DNA of 64,000 nucleotides from contig NZ_CP162005.1 in assembly GCF_040822065.1 (NCBI RefSeq), positions 5,456,001-5,520,000 of the forward strand. The letters run 5' to 3'. The notes beneath the pieces were generated by a model that ran no database searches, was not told the DNA's origin, and saw nothing but the letters and a program-made list of their open reading frames with translations. The position numbers were made by a program, and so were the translations under genes. Shown here piece by piece: positions 8,534 to 17,647 of this stretch; the first letter of the stretch is position 1; every line of letters starts with the position of its first letter. The stretch is from Pedobacter sp. WC2423. GTDB taxonomy: Bacteria > Bacteroidota > Bacteroidia > Sphingobacteriales > Sphingobacteriaceae.

Positions 8534-9552
8534 AGCTTTCTGAACCTCCTGTCTCCAGCAGCTGTGTTACGCCATATACCACTAACAAGCCGCTCCCAAT
8601 TTCCATGTGCTATAGCTTCCTGCTCAGCTTGAGATATTGAGGCTTGTGCTAAAAATGTGCGGGCACCTTTTTCGCCGCAGCTTTGATAAGGCCAGTCCTG
8701 GGAAAACATCATTCGTTCGACTCCTACAATCTCAATGGTTCGGGAAAAGTAGTGCTGACTGAAAATACCGCTTGGCGTGTAGTAGACGTTTTGTTTGAAG
8801 TAGTCAGCGATGGGCCGTTCCAGTTTGAGGCCCGCATGGTTTAGTTGTGCAATGCGGTCCAGATAGAATAGGACTACTTCGCCCCAGTGACCGACAATTA
8901 CTTGAAGGTTGGGGTAACGGTCAAAGACTCCGGTAAGTACCATACGCAGGAGTTGTATACCAGTCTCGTAATGCCAGCCGATGGCCCCCATGGAAAGCAT
9001 GATATCGGCAATCTGACCTATACCAGAATAATAAGCATCGCGCACTCCCGATGGAGGGAGCTGCGGATGGATATAAAGCGGTACATGTAGTGCTTCTGCA
9101 GCCTCATAGATTGGATTAAAATCAGGATGATCCATATTACGCTCATGGACACGTCCATTTAAAAGCGCACCTTTGAGTCCAAGGTCCTGCACAGCGCGTT
9201 GTAACTCTTTTGCAGCTGCAATTGGTGAGGGAACAGGAAGGGTAGCAAACCCATCGAAACGATCTGGTCGGTTTGCAATAGCGCCAGTGAGGATATCGTT
9301 AAAATCTCTCGCAACTGCTATTGAATCGGCTGGTTTAAAATTCTGAACGCCAGGTGAGGGCAGGGACAATACCTGCACGTCAATGCCGGCATCATTCATT
9401 GCCTGAATGCGAATATCTTTCAGATCTTCCAATTGTCTGGCATATTGGTGACCATTCATGGAGACTGTAAAGTCTTGTATTGTAGCAGTTGCCTCCCAGG
9501 CTTTGCGTACCTGGGGAGGTACAAAATGTTCTTCTAAAGCTATTATTTTCAT
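8530..9552 (-). CDS. Amidohydrolase, gamma-resorcylate/ACMSD-type decarboxylase family
   Basis: A metal-dependent TIM-barrel enzyme of 340 residues. It begins MKIIALEEHF, matching the metal site ExH (Glu7, His9) of 2,6-/2,3-dihydroxybenzoate decarboxylases. Later ligands are also present: His in PLYIHPQLP, the VGHWGE motif and Asp in FSQDWPY. These enzymes decarboxylate (or reversibly carboxylate) hydroxybenzoates and related acids. The start at 9552 is chosen over an upstream in-frame ATG because the conserved N-terminus begins there. It lies between a dienelactone hydrolase and a SnoaL-like protein in a TetR-controlled operon, pointing to aromatic or lactone breakdown. The substrate is inferred only at class level. 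Confidence 0.87.
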   Translation of the reverse strand: MKIIALEEHFVPPQVRKAWEATATIQDFTVSMNGHQYARQLEDLKDIRIQAMNDAGIDVQVLSLPSPGVQNFKPADSIAVARDFNDILTGAIANRPDRFDGFATLPVPSPIAAAKELQRAVQDLGLKGALLNGRVHERNMDHPDFNPIYEAAEALHVPLYIHPQLPPSGVRDAYYSGIGQIADIMLSMGAIGWHYETGIQLLRMVLTGVFDRYPNLQVIVGHWGEVVLFYLDRIAQLNHAGLKLERPIADYFKQNVYYTPSGIFSQHYFSRTIEIVGVERMMFSQDWPYQSCGEKGARTFLAQASISQAEQEAIAHGNWERLVSGIWRNTAAGDRRFRKL

Positions 9553-9584
9553 TGTTTTTTTAGATAATTTCGTTTTTGCGTACC

Positions 9585-10286
9585 TCAACCAATGTGTTGC
9601 GCTAAAAATTGAGCAGTGCGTTCGTCAGCTATTCTTGCCTTCTCTTCCGATCTACGTTTGCCCAGAGCACATGCAAATCCATGATGTTGTCCCGGATAGT
9701 CGTAGATTGTGATTTGCCCGTTGCCATCGAATGCAGCATGGATCTGGTCTTGAATTTCTTGACCAACATGCTCATCGAACTCAGGCATATGTAACATGAG
9801 TGGGTTTCTGATGGTATCTTTTTCACTTAACATACGCTCAATTTGTACACCATAATAAGAAACTGCTGCATCGATATCAGTACGGGCTGAGGCAAATGCA
9901 GCCATTCGCCCACCAAGACAATATCCGATCAGGCCAATTTTCGCCTTATTGCCAACAATCTCGCGGGCTTTGTTGATTGTGGTCTGTACGTCATGTACCC
10001 CCTTATCTGTGTTGAAGCGAATAACCACATCCACAGAACGTTTCATGGTTGAGGTTATGTCTGGATCTAATTCCATGCCTGGATCGAGACGCCAGAAAAG
10101 ATCGGGTGCAATAGCCAGATAACCGCTCTGGGCTAAAAGATCGCAGCGCCAGCGAATGTCTGTATCTACCCCGAAAATTTCCTGGATAACGATAATCGCG
10201 CCCCGAGGTCTACCATCGGGCTCGGCTACATAGACGTTGAACTTGCCTACGCCATCGTAGGATTGTATCTTTGTTGTAAAACTCAT
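9585..10286 (-). CDS. Dienelactone hydrolase family protein
   Basis: A 233-residue alpha/beta-hydrolase. The triad sits where it does in classical dienelactone hydrolase: Cys123 in GYCLGG, Asp171 in PEFDEH and His202 in HHGFA. Glu36 in IQEIFGV matches the residue that holds the resting cysteine. The family opens dienelactones to maleylacetate in chlorocatechol breakdown, but many relatives act on other lactones or esters. Start taken at MSFTTK (10286), just downstream of a 30-base palindrome that is the likely operator; a longer in-frame start would place that palindrome inside the gene. First gene of the operon with the amidohydrolase and SnoaL-like genes. Confidence 0.9.
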   Translation of the reverse strand: MSFTTKIQSYDGVGKFNVYVAEPDGRPRGAIIVIQEIFGVDTDIRWRCDLLAQSGYLAIAPDLFWRLDPGMELDPDITSTMKRSVDVVIRFNTDKGVHDVQTTINKAREIVGNKAKIGLIGYCLGGRMAAFASARTDIDAAVSYYGVQIERMLSEKDTIRNPLMLHMPEFDEHVGQEIQDQIHAAFDGNGQITIYDYPGQHHGFACALGKRRSEEKARIADERTAQFLAQHIG

Positions 10287-10295
10287 AATTAAATT

Positions 10296-10343
10296 GTTAA
10301 ACCGTACCAATTGGTACGGTTTAACAAACGTACTACATAGTAC
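10296..10343. promoter_or_regulatory. TetR operator pair between divergent genes
   Basis: Positions 10,296-10,325 are a perfect 30-base palindrome centred on CCAATTGG (half site GTTAAACCGTACCAA). A second inverted repeat, GTACTA-CA-TAGTAC, follows at 10,330-10,343 and shares the GTAC/GTACGGT element. They fill the 78-base gap between the dienelactone hydrolase and the TetR gene, so one repressor could control both directions. Confidence 0.85.
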
Positions 10344-10364
10344 GGTAAAAAACAAATAAAAAAT

Positions 10365-10970
10365 ATGTCAAAAGAATTGCAACAAGAAACCCGTCGTAAA
10401 ATGATCATAGAGATAGCTGGAAAACACTTCCTTGACTATGGTTATGGTGCTACTACGATGTCTGCAATTGCCTCAGCGTATGGTGGCTCAAAAGAAACTT
10501 TATGGCGCTACTTCCCTAATAAAGAAGTTCTTTTTGCAGCATATATCGAGCATGCTACGGCAACTTTTCGCGGAAAATTAGCACCACACTTAAAATCGGA
10601 CAAACCTTTGGAGCAATCTCTTAGAGACTTTGCGAAGCACTATATTGATGAAATTTGCTCGACAGAATCGATTGATTTGCATCGGCTTGCAGTGGGTGAG
10701 AGTGCGCGTTTCCCGGAAGTGGGAAGGTTGTTTTATGAACGTGCGCCTAAAGCTACTGAGGAGTTACTTGAAGAGTTTTTAGCAACACAAATGAGCGTTG
10801 GGAAATTACCTTCGGCTGATGCAGGCAGAGCTGCCAGAACACTTATTCAACTCTGTATGATGGCACGATATCCAGTAATTTTTGGTATTGATAAAGCTTC
10901 AGATATTGATTCAACGGAATTGGCTCGCTTGAGCGTGATGGACTTCATGACCATTTATGAACCATCTTAA
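10365..10970 (+). CDS. TetR/AcrR family repressor
   Basis: A 201-residue regulator. Residues about 10-55 form the TetR helix-turn-helix (FLDYGYGATTMSAIASAYGG, then KETLWRYFPNKEVLF). The rest is an all-helical ligand-binding and dimerisation domain of the AcrR C-terminal type (LHRLAVGESARFPEVGRLFY). It is divergent from the dienelactone hydrolase operon and separated from it by the palindromic operator, so local autoregulation and repression of the operon are likely. The inducer is probably an aromatic or lactone substrate; that is inference. Confidence 0.93.
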   Translation: MSKELQQETRRKMIIEIAGKHFLDYGYGATTMSAIASAYGGSKETLWRYFPNKEVLFAAYIEHATATFRGKLAPHLKSDKPLEQSLRDFAKHYIDEICSTESIDLHRLAVGESARFPEVGRLFYERAPKATEELLEEFLATQMSVGKLPSADAGRAARTLIQLCMMARYPVIFGIDKASDIDSTELARLSVMDFMTIYEPS

Positions 10971-11297
10971 AAGTATTTACGAGGTTATTTTGCTTTAGGT
11001 AGAAGCGAGATAGAATAATATATCCTGGCAAAGAATATATAATAAGTTATAATGCTCCACAATATATATATAAGTGACCTTTGCTTGCGTAATTAGTAAA
11101 ACTGCCCCTTTTTACCCCGTAAAACTGCCTAATGATGGACTTCAGATGATCGATGTAGTTAGCTTTCAACTGGTCGTTATCCACCAAACTGATAGGAGTG
11201 CTTTGGCCACGGCATACCATGATAGGATGTAACTGTCACATCGGTTCAATTCGAAGGGAAGAATAGTCCCCTGATAAAAAAACAACATTTTTATTGT

Positions 11298-11455
11298 TAA
11301 CCAATTGGTTAGTTAATATATTCGTACCTATGACTACAGAGGAAAATATCTTACAGCAAGCTGCTACTGTTTTTTACAGCAAAGGATTAGCCGGTGCTAG
11401 GCCTATTATTCCAACCAAAATTGGAATTCAAGCTTTGTGTTGTGACAATGATTAG
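11298..11455 (+). pseudogene. TetR N-terminal remnant with its palindrome
   Basis: A 41-codon frame starts at ATG 11330 with MTTEENILQQAATVFYSKGL and AGAR, the first helices of a TetR DNA-binding domain, then degenerates and stops. A perfect 14-base palindrome TAACCAATTGGTTA lies at 11,298-11,311, 18 bases upstream of the ATG, in the place expected for an operator. The downstream part of the gene is gone. It is probably the ghost of a second TetR regulator. Confidence 0.55.
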
Positions 11456-12105
11456 TCTGAGAGTCTAACTATTTGAATTGGATCTAGCCATTAATCCACT
11501 TGTTGTTGCTCAGTGTCAGTCATATTACCGAGTCCTCTGCATTCCGTCATAACCAAATATAGGAAATAGCAACTATTACATATAGGCAACTAAGCATGGC
11601 GCTTACTGGATTACAAATTTAACTTCCAAATTACACTAAAGAATAAAGCAAAGATGTTATAATGGATCAGGAAAAACAAAGAAGATAACGTCATTTATAA
11701 TCGCTTACTGCTTTAATATCTTCTGCCGGTGATTCAATCCCGATTCATAAAAGCCCTCTATATACGTTTTAGAGTTTTTGCATAAGGTGTTAAGGAGTAT
11801 TCTATTCCTTACTAGGTAATCATCAAAAAAAACCAGTTTGAGCAACTGATGTTGTTAGAAAGCATTTGATTATTCCACCGTTTTTTCTCGAAAATGAGAT
11901 GAGTATTTGAGAGACTATTTCTTTTCAGTATAAAAAAGGTGGTACATCTAAGCGGTGGTGGTACCCACACCGACAAAGATGTTGCTTTTTATAATTGCAT
12001 TGATGCACAGCAAGCATATGTTCATTAATTCAGCTACAATATTCCTAAATTCGGTTACAAAGAAGTGGCTAATTTAAATGATTTTTGTAGAAAAAATTCA
12101 AGTCC
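11456..12105. other. Non-coding decay zone
   Basis: No credible gene is seen here or in 10,971-11,297. The stretch 11,092-11,130 contains a repeated AAAACTGCC motif with CCCTTTTTACCCC that recalls the ends of IS21-type elements, but I could not confirm it. The zone looks like eroded mobile DNA between the TetR module and the SDR gene. Confidence 0.4.
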
Positions 12106-12840
12106 ATGAAAACATTACTAATTACTGGAGCTAATAGAGGAATCGGTTTTGAAACCGCACGTCAAATGTTAGGAGAGGGTTACCACATTTATTTGGGTAG
12201 CCGGGATCTGAAAGCTGGCCAAGAAGCTGTAAAGAAGCTTAAAGCTGAAGGCTTGTATGAAGTTGAGGCGGTCCAAATAGATATAAGTGATCCTGAATCA
12301 ATAAGAGCAGCGCGTGTTGCTATTGGTAAAAGAACAACAGGCTTAGATGTACTCATCAATAATGCTGGTATTACTGGACCTTGGCCGCAAACGACAAATG
12401 CTGATATTTCTGTTTTCAAAGAAGTATATGAAACTAACTTCTTTGGTGCCGTTCTGGTGACTCAAGCGTTTCTGGATTTATTGCAACAGTCTCCAGAGCC
12501 GCGAATTGTGAACGTAACTAGCAGTTTGGGCTCTCTAACTTTACACAATGACCCAAGTTGGAAGTTTTACCAGGCTAAGGGTGCTGTTTACAACTCTTCG
12601 AAAACCGCGTTGAATATGTACACTATTCATTTGGCTTATGACCTACGTGAAACAAGATTTAAGGTAAATTTAGTTGACCCAGGGTATGTTGCGACCGATA
12701 TGAATAATTATAAAGGTACTGACTCAGTAGAAGTTGCAGCTGCACGTTTAGTTAAAACAGCCATGATTGATGCCGATGGGCCTACAGGCCAGTTTTTTAG
12801 TGATGATACCGATCCAGAAACCGGGATATGTCCTTGGTAA
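12106..12840 (+). CDS. SDR family NAD(P)-dependent oxidoreductase
   Basis: A 244-residue classical short-chain dehydrogenase. TGANRGIG (7-14) is the dinucleotide glycine motif, NNAG is at 85-88, the catalytic Ser is in VTSSLGS (about 139) and the YxxxK pair is Tyr162/Lys166 in VYNSSKTALN. GSRDLKAG after the second strand suggests NADP(H) preference. The C-terminus QFFSDDTDPETGICPW resembles carbonyl-reductase-like SDRs of Bacteroidota. An AraC regulator starts 29 bases downstream in the same direction and may control it. Substrate unknown. Confidence 0.93.
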   Translation: MKTLLITGANRGIGFETARQMLGEGYHIYLGSRDLKAGQEAVKKLKAEGLYEVEAVQIDISDPESIRAARVAIGKRTTGLDVLINNAGITGPWPQTTNADISVFKEVYETNFFGAVLVTQAFLDLLQQSPEPRIVNVTSSLGSLTLHNDPSWKFYQAKGAVYNSSKTALNMYTIHLAYDLRETRFKVNLVDPGYVATDMNNYKGTDSVEVAAARLVKTAMIDADGPTGQFFSDDTDPETGICPW

Positions 12841-12869
12841 AAAGAGTATAATTAAGGTAGCTTTGAATA

Positions 12870-13790
12870 ATGAACAGGGGAAAGAATAAACCACATAGAT
12901 TTAATTCCTTATCTGAATTACATCGGGTGCTGGGCCTGCCAAAGCCCCTGCACCCGATGGTTAGCGTTGTTAATAATATAGACGACCGTATTAAATCATA
13001 TAAATTAACAGATTCATTCATTTTGGACTTCTACAAAGTGTCCTATTTTACCAATCCGAGTGGGCAGTTTAAATATGGCCAGAATTTATACGACTTTGAT
13101 GAAGGGGGAATGTTTTTCATATCTCCAAATCAGATTGTATCAAATTATGCCGAAGACGGTGACCATTCTGGTTACACTTTGTTCATACACCCAGATTTTT
13201 TGCTGACCTACCCTTTAGCAAAGAAAATCAAGCAGTATGGATATTTCTCCTATACATCAAACGAGCTACTGCATTTATCGGAGGCGGAAAAAAATACAAT
13301 TATCGCTATTTTTAAGATAATTGATGCCGAGCTCAAATTACCGATTGACGATCTTACTCAAGAGGTCGTCATCTCGCAAATAGAATTGTTATTGACGTAT
13401 AGCAATCGGTTTTACAAACGTCAGTTTGTTACAAGGAAAGTTGCAAGCAGCAACCTATTACAAAAGCTCGAAGAATTTCTAGAGGAATATTTCAATGACC
13501 ATACTGCATTAAGAAAGGGAATGCCCACAGTGCAATTAGTTTCAAAACAAATGGATATGTCTGCAAGCTATTTTAGCGATATGCTGCGCACTTTAACTGG
13601 GCGAAGTGCTCAGCAGCACATACAAAGTATACTAATTGAAAAGGCTAAAGAAAAGCTTTCCGCTACTGATCTTTCAATTGGTGAAATTGCATATGAGTTG
13701 GGCTTCGAGCATTCGCAATCTTTCAGCAGGTTGTTCAAAGCTAAGACTAAACTTTCTCCTTTTGAATTTCGTCAAACCTTTATTGAATGA
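12870..13790 (+). CDS. AraC family transcriptional regulator
   Basis: A 306-residue regulator. The first ~170 residues are a divergent sensor domain with YDFDEGGMFFISPNQI, of the kind seen in AraC proteins next to SDR genes. The C-terminal ~100 residues form the two helix-turn-helix motifs (VSKQMDMSASYFSDMLRTLT, then IGEIAYELGFEHSQSFSRLF) and end with SPFEFRQ. It lies 29 bases after the SDR gene on the same strand, so the two probably form a transcription unit. The ligand is unknown. A non-coding repeat with a second copy at 20.1 kb begins 34 bases after its stop. Confidence 0.93.
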   Translation: MNRGKNKPHRFNSLSELHRVLGLPKPLHPMVSVVNNIDDRIKSYKLTDSFILDFYKVSYFTNPSGQFKYGQNLYDFDEGGMFFISPNQIVSNYAEDGDHSGYTLFIHPDFLLTYPLAKKIKQYGYFSYTSNELLHLSEAEKNTIIAIFKIIDAELKLPIDDLTQEVVISQIELLLTYSNRFYKRQFVTRKVASSNLLQKLEEFLEEYFNDHTALRKGMPTVQLVSKQMDMSASYFSDMLRTLTGRSAQQHIQSILIEKAKEKLSATDLSIGEIAYELGFEHSQSFSRLFKAKTKLSPFEFRQTFIE

Positions 13791-13823
13791 AAGCAGTATC
13801 TCTATGAGTAACCGATATACACT

Positions 13824-13961
13824 TATCACTATTCCCTCATTTTTTAATAAAAGCATGACTCATGAGATAATTGAATTTAATTGGCCTTACAAGTCCTCCT
13901 GCATTGTTATTTTAATTATGGATTATCATAAACTCATTCCATTATTCAAATCTAATTTTTA
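13824..13961. repeat. Dispersed non-coding repeat, copy 1
   Basis: About 138 bases starting TATCACTATTCCCTC and ending ATCTAATTTTT match, with scattered differences and small indels, positions 20,141-20,277. Shared blocks include GAGATAATTGAATTTAA and ATTATCATAAACTCATTCC. No coding frame is conserved. Both copies lie inside the island, each following a gene's 3' end. Confidence 0.75.
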
Positions 13962-14137
13962 GTTTTTGATGATGAGTATTTGATAATTTGAACGCTTTTG
14001 AATTATACACTTAAATTCCAGTTTGATAACTATATGCAAGATTACTCAAAGCGAGGTCTAGGCAATTTTTTTGCTAAATCGGCAATTAAACATAAATCAG
14101 ATAGGAAATAATTCGAGAAGCGCCCAGTCAGGTCCAC

Positions 14138-14176
14138 AAACCCTCTTTACAGTCCGTAAAGAGGGTTTTGTTTTTT
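14138..14176 (+). terminator. Perfect hairpin, copy of the 24.1-kb one
   Basis: AAACCCTCTTTAC (14,138-14,150) pairs with GTAAAGAGGGTTT (14,155-14,167), followed by TGTTTTTTG. The same hairpin with one mismatch follows the tRNA fragment at 24,086. Similarity continues for about 70 bases beyond it (both contain a TTTTTGxTTCxxxCxCAATxGGG block near 14,217 and 24,167). The bases before it (TTCGAGAAGCGCCCAGTCAGG) might be a rearranged tRNA 3' end but do not fold. Confidence 0.65.
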
Positions 14177-14401
14177 GTCGGAATATTTATATGCCTTAAT
14201 AGTAGCGTAAAGGTTGTTTTTTGATTCGAGCCCAATAGGGTTTTTCTCTTTTAATAGATCCATTCAATTGCTTAATAAATATTTGAACTACTTTTTTTTA
14301 CGGACGTATGGAAGCGAACAATTCCTGATCAAGCGGAAAATTTGGGTGCAATGAAATAATTTATTTTTTTGCAGTAGAATAACCAATCATCCATTGGCAT
14401 T

Positions 14402-14497
14402 TTGAGTGAAGCGGCCATTACCCTTATAAGTTTACTACTTCCAGAAGATATTCTGGATTATTTTGATTTCCCTTCTTCTCCAGCAGTGCTATGCTGA
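14402..14497 (+). pseudogene. ISAon1/ISL3-type transposase N-terminal scrap
   Basis: A short frame encodes LSEAAITLISLLLPEDILDY followed by FDF, resembling the start of the small N-terminal-region protein of ISAon1-type transposases (LLLPEGLLDYFE). It stops after 31 codons. This may be another piece of the family that left the C-terminal remnant at 3.4 kb. The rest of 13,962-14,554 has no gene. Confidence 0.4.
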
Positions 14498-14554
14498 CAT
14501 CGTGCATTTAACCATCATAATGCTAAGATATCAATGTCAATTGTCCTATTCAAA

Positions 14555-16093
14555 TCAGTATTGTTTGTTAGAATCACATTCTCTGTATTCCTTTCCTGTT
14601 ATCGGATTGATATAAAACCATTCCCATTTGTCCGCATTGTAAATGCCCGCTTTTCCATCTGCAGTTAAAGTAGTATAGATAGGATCGATTATGATCTTTC
14701 CTGTCTTAATATCAATTAAACCATATTTTTTCTTTTTATAGTCACTTTGTGATTCAAATTCGAATTTCCAGATGTATGGATAACCTTTCATTTGCTCTAA
14801 GCTACTATAGCTCATAGGCAATATCCATTTTTTACCAGCACTGTCAAAAATTCCAGAAATTGAGGGGGAATCAGACTTAGTCGTTCCAGATACAGCAAAC
14901 CAGTGTTTATGATCACGTGTTTGTTCGATTATTTTGACCAAAAAGTTTTGAGGAAGCAAAGGATCCATTCCAAGATCATGCACTGTCGGATACATTAAAT
15001 TGCCACTATTGGAGGTGACAACAAAATCTTTAGTTTTGGTTTTGTCACTTTCCCAGAATCCATTTTTATGAAGGAGGTAAAATCCATTTTGCAGATGAAT
15101 GATGCTATAAATGAGAAAATAATCAGTTTCAGGTACTGACCAGATCATTTTTGCATTCCCGATAATTTCAGAGGCGTTGGTATTGTCATCTAAATATCTG
15201 TTAATCTGCAGAGGGAAGATTTTTTTTAAATCGGGGTATATGTAAATATGGGCTTGCTGATCTTCCATAAAATCAAACTTTACTTCAATGCCGGAAATTC
15301 TGCTCACAGTGTTTAATTCCTTCAGATCTTCACCTACTTTTAAATTGACCACTCTGGGAATGTTAAAAATAGCCTCACCTTGACGTTTTAAATCCAAATC
15401 CACAATTTGATACAAGTCCCCTTGCTGGCGCAGAAGTGTGGAGTCTATCAAAAAGCCTTTAAAGAGTCCTGATAGAAGCTTGATATTCCTCTTGTCAATT
15501 TGGTATAAATGATCGTTAATTAATACTTTATTCTTAAAGTGCCTGATGTTGGAAGTCTCATAAGGATAGGCACCATTCCGATGGTCTGTGCTGACAAATG
15601 TCTGTTTGTTATTGAGCAGGGTAATTTCCCATTTCATTCTCTGAACTTCCGTATCAAAAAATCTTTTATCTCTGGCACCACCCATGATTGAAAAACCGGG
15701 GAATAGTTTCCATTGGTTGATTCTCCACCATGCATTATATTTTTTTCGGGTAATCGCAAGAGTTTCATTTCCCACAGCAGCCAATTGTACTTCATCATAC
15801 TTGCAGCCAATAATAATCACTCCTTCTTTATTAATTACTCCTTTATGACCGTCTTTTTCTATAATTGCAAATTCATTGGTAAAAAGACTGGCATCTTTAA
15901 ACTGCGGTTGAATTTTCAGTTGGCCTTTCTGATCACTATAGCCCATTAAACCAGATTTGCTTTTCCATGGGTACAGTAGTTCTTCTGATGAGTCTTGAGC
16001 TGTTGCCATAAAGTTTTGAGACATAAAAATTAGGAATAAACTGATGATCACAATAGGTTTGCGATTATATAATATATGAACGGATAAATGCAT
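14555..16093 (-). CDS. WG-repeat secreted protein
   Basis: A 512-residue protein with an N-terminal signal peptide (hydrophobic to about residue 31, ATAQD cleavage region). Residues about 40-110 carry WG/KWG-type beta repeats: SGLMGYSDQKGQLKIQPQF and HKGVINKEGVIIIGCKYDE. The C-terminal part returns to the pattern (KYGLIDIKTGKIIIDPIY, residues about 460-480). WG repeats form propeller-like scaffolds of unknown binding role, usually periplasmic or surface in Bacteroidota. The central region (120-450) shows no recognised domain. It is preceded by a very small possible membrane ORF. Confidence 0.75.
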   Translation of the reverse strand: MHLSVHILYNRKPIVIISLFLIFMSQNFMATAQDSSEELLYPWKSKSGLMGYSDQKGQLKIQPQFKDASLFTNEFAIIEKDGHKGVINKEGVIIIGCKYDEVQLAAVGNETLAITRKKYNAWWRINQWKLFPGFSIMGGARDKRFFDTEVQRMKWEITLLNNKQTFVSTDHRNGAYPYETSNIRHFKNKVLINDHLYQIDKRNIKLLSGLFKGFLIDSTLLRQQGDLYQIVDLDLKRQGEAIFNIPRVVNLKVGEDLKELNTVSRISGIEVKFDFMEDQQAHIYIYPDLKKIFPLQINRYLDDNTNASEIIGNAKMIWSVPETDYFLIYSIIHLQNGFYLLHKNGFWESDKTKTKDFVVTSNSGNLMYPTVHDLGMDPLLPQNFLVKIIEQTRDHKHWFAVSGTTKSDSPSISGIFDSAGKKWILPMSYSSLEQMKGYPYIWKFEFESQSDYKKKKYGLIDIKTGKIIIDPIYTTLTADGKAGIYNADKWEWFYINPITGKEYRECDSNKQY

Positions 16094-16097
16094 AATT

Positions 16098-16190
16098 TTA
16101 ATATTGTTTAAATGCTTTAAATGCCAGAATTAACAAAGAAATGACTGCCCAGATGATGCCCCCAGTATTGTAACGGATGGAACATTTCAT
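16098..16190 (-). CDS. Possible 30-residue membrane peptide or gene fragment
   Basis: ATG 16190 opens a short frame (MKCSIRYNTGGIIWAV, then SLLILAFKAFKQY) with one membrane helix. Its stop is four bases before the WG-protein start. The frame stays open a few codons upstream of the ATG, so it may be the tail of an eroded gene. No ribosome site stands out. Function unknown. Confidence 0.3.
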   Translation of the reverse strand: MKCSIRYNTGGIIWAVISLLILAFKAFKQY

Positions 16191-16282
16191 ATAGATAAAT
16201 CCGCCTGGTAAAAAAGCAAACTATGAAAATAGGAAGCGTTTTAGTTAAACTCAGTTAATAAGACCGAAATTAGCTATATGGC

Positions 16283-17218
16283 CTATTGTATAATGTCGTT
16301 TAATACTTGAAATATGTTCATCGGGTATTCTGCTACTCTATTACATAGATATAAGTACCACTCTTTTCCATAAACAAAGTAAAGCTTGGTCTGATAGCCC
16401 TGATCTTTAAGCGAGAAAAGTTGATCATTGCATATGCCAAATAAACTTTCAAACTCATAGATTTCTTTTTCCGGTTTATGTTTATGAATTAGTAATCGAG
16501 CATTTTCTTGTATTTTTGGATCATGTGTAGCTATTGAACATTTATGGTTTTGCGCAAGTAACTGATCAATATAATCCAAATAAGTATCATCAAGTTTTTC
16601 ACCTCTGGGCATAGAATGCCCACTAGCTGTTTCAAATGCGCCCTTCACAATCCTGATTCTACCACTTTCTTTTTTAATCTCCTTAAAATCGTCTTTCGTT
16701 CTATATAGATAGGCCTGCAGGGTTATTGCCAAATGATCATAATTTTGTATTGCCTTTTTATAAGTATCAATAATGGCGTCTGTCCTTTCAGTTCCTTCTG
16801 CACTTATAATAATCTCAATATCTGATTTAGAGGCTTCATTACAAATAGCATTTAAATTATTCAGGCAAAGATCTTTTGATACGGATAAACCTATATGGGA
16901 TAGATCTAAAGATACTGTGGCATTTAAATGCTGTGACCTTATTTGTTTACAAATACGGATAAATTCTTGAGTTGAGTCGTTCGATTCCTGCTCTGTTCTG
17001 GTACTTTCTCCCATAAATTCTATGGAGGCTTTTAAATTATTTAAAGCCTTGACTTTAACGATTGTTTCCTCAAGGGTTTCACCTCCAATATACCTATCAG
17101 CAGCTTTCTTGAAAAGTTGAAATAGGACTGGATTAGCTAAAATATACGCCTTTGAATCTTCATTCAGTGCTGCTTTTCTTAATGCTTGAGCTCCTATTTG
17201 CAACAAGTTTTTATCCAT
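16283..17218 (-). CDS. Proline dehydrogenase family protein
   Basis: A 311-residue FAD-dependent TIM-barrel enzyme of the PRODH type, which oxidises proline to pyrroline-5-carboxylate. Visible family blocks are VSLDLSHIGLSVSKDLCLNN, TLQAYLYRTKDDF (FAD-site strand), RIRIVKGAFE (KGAY-like), IATHDPKI and the C-terminal YGKEWYLYLCNRVAEYP, where the two arginines of the usual RRxxER are changed to CNRVAE. That change at the substrate-carboxylate site makes the proline specificity uncertain. The length suits monofunctional bacterial PRODH. No P5C dehydrogenase is nearby. It stands alone in the island, 430 bases from the next gene. Confidence 0.8.
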   Translation of the reverse strand: MDKNLLQIGAQALRKAALNEDSKAYILANPVLFQLFKKAADRYIGGETLEETIVKVKALNNLKASIEFMGESTRTEQESNDSTQEFIRICKQIRSQHLNATVSLDLSHIGLSVSKDLCLNNLNAICNEASKSDIEIIISAEGTERTDAIIDTYKKAIQNYDHLAITLQAYLYRTKDDFKEIKKESGRIRIVKGAFETASGHSMPRGEKLDDTYLDYIDQLLAQNHKCSIATHDPKIQENARLLIHKHKPEKEIYEFESLFGICNDQLFSLKDQGYQTKLYFVYGKEWYLYLCNRVAEYPMNIFQVLNDIIQ

Positions 17219-17647
17219 TTTAATTTCTTTTTTCTGATGAATTGCAATGATAAGATTTGCAATTGGTATTCGTTTCAGCTAGAAGTAAATTTACATCTTA
17301 ATAGAAGCCGATTTTGCAAAATGCAATGGATATAGGTTATTCTTCATTTTTTGATCAGGTTGAAATACGGTAATAATAATTAGATCAAAGCCACGAATTT
17401 CTGACCAAGGCTAGTTGAAATAAAATGGCTCCATAACGTTTTCATTTAATTAGCTAAGATAGGTCTGAATTTGAGCAGAAGTTTATAAATTAGAAAACCT
17501 CAACTGTGTTATGCCACTAAAAATTTAGCGTGTCTCGCAATATAAAGGAGCTTAGTATGGAGGAAGATATATTGTTATTGAATTTAAAGCATCACACAAA
17601 GCTATAGTATAACAAATTAACAGCCCCGCTCTTCAATCAGGTTTATT
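17219..17647. other. Intergenic stretch, no gene seen
   Basis: Only very short frames occur (for example a 16-codon one at about 17,558). No hairpin or repeat stands out. Confidence 0.6.

Noticed and set aside
11092-11240. IS21-like element end or a minus-strand gene
   Set aside because: The repeated AAAACTGCC/CCCTTTTTACCCC motif is suggestive, and a short open frame exists on the minus strand, but I could not recognise a transposase or a matching opposite end.
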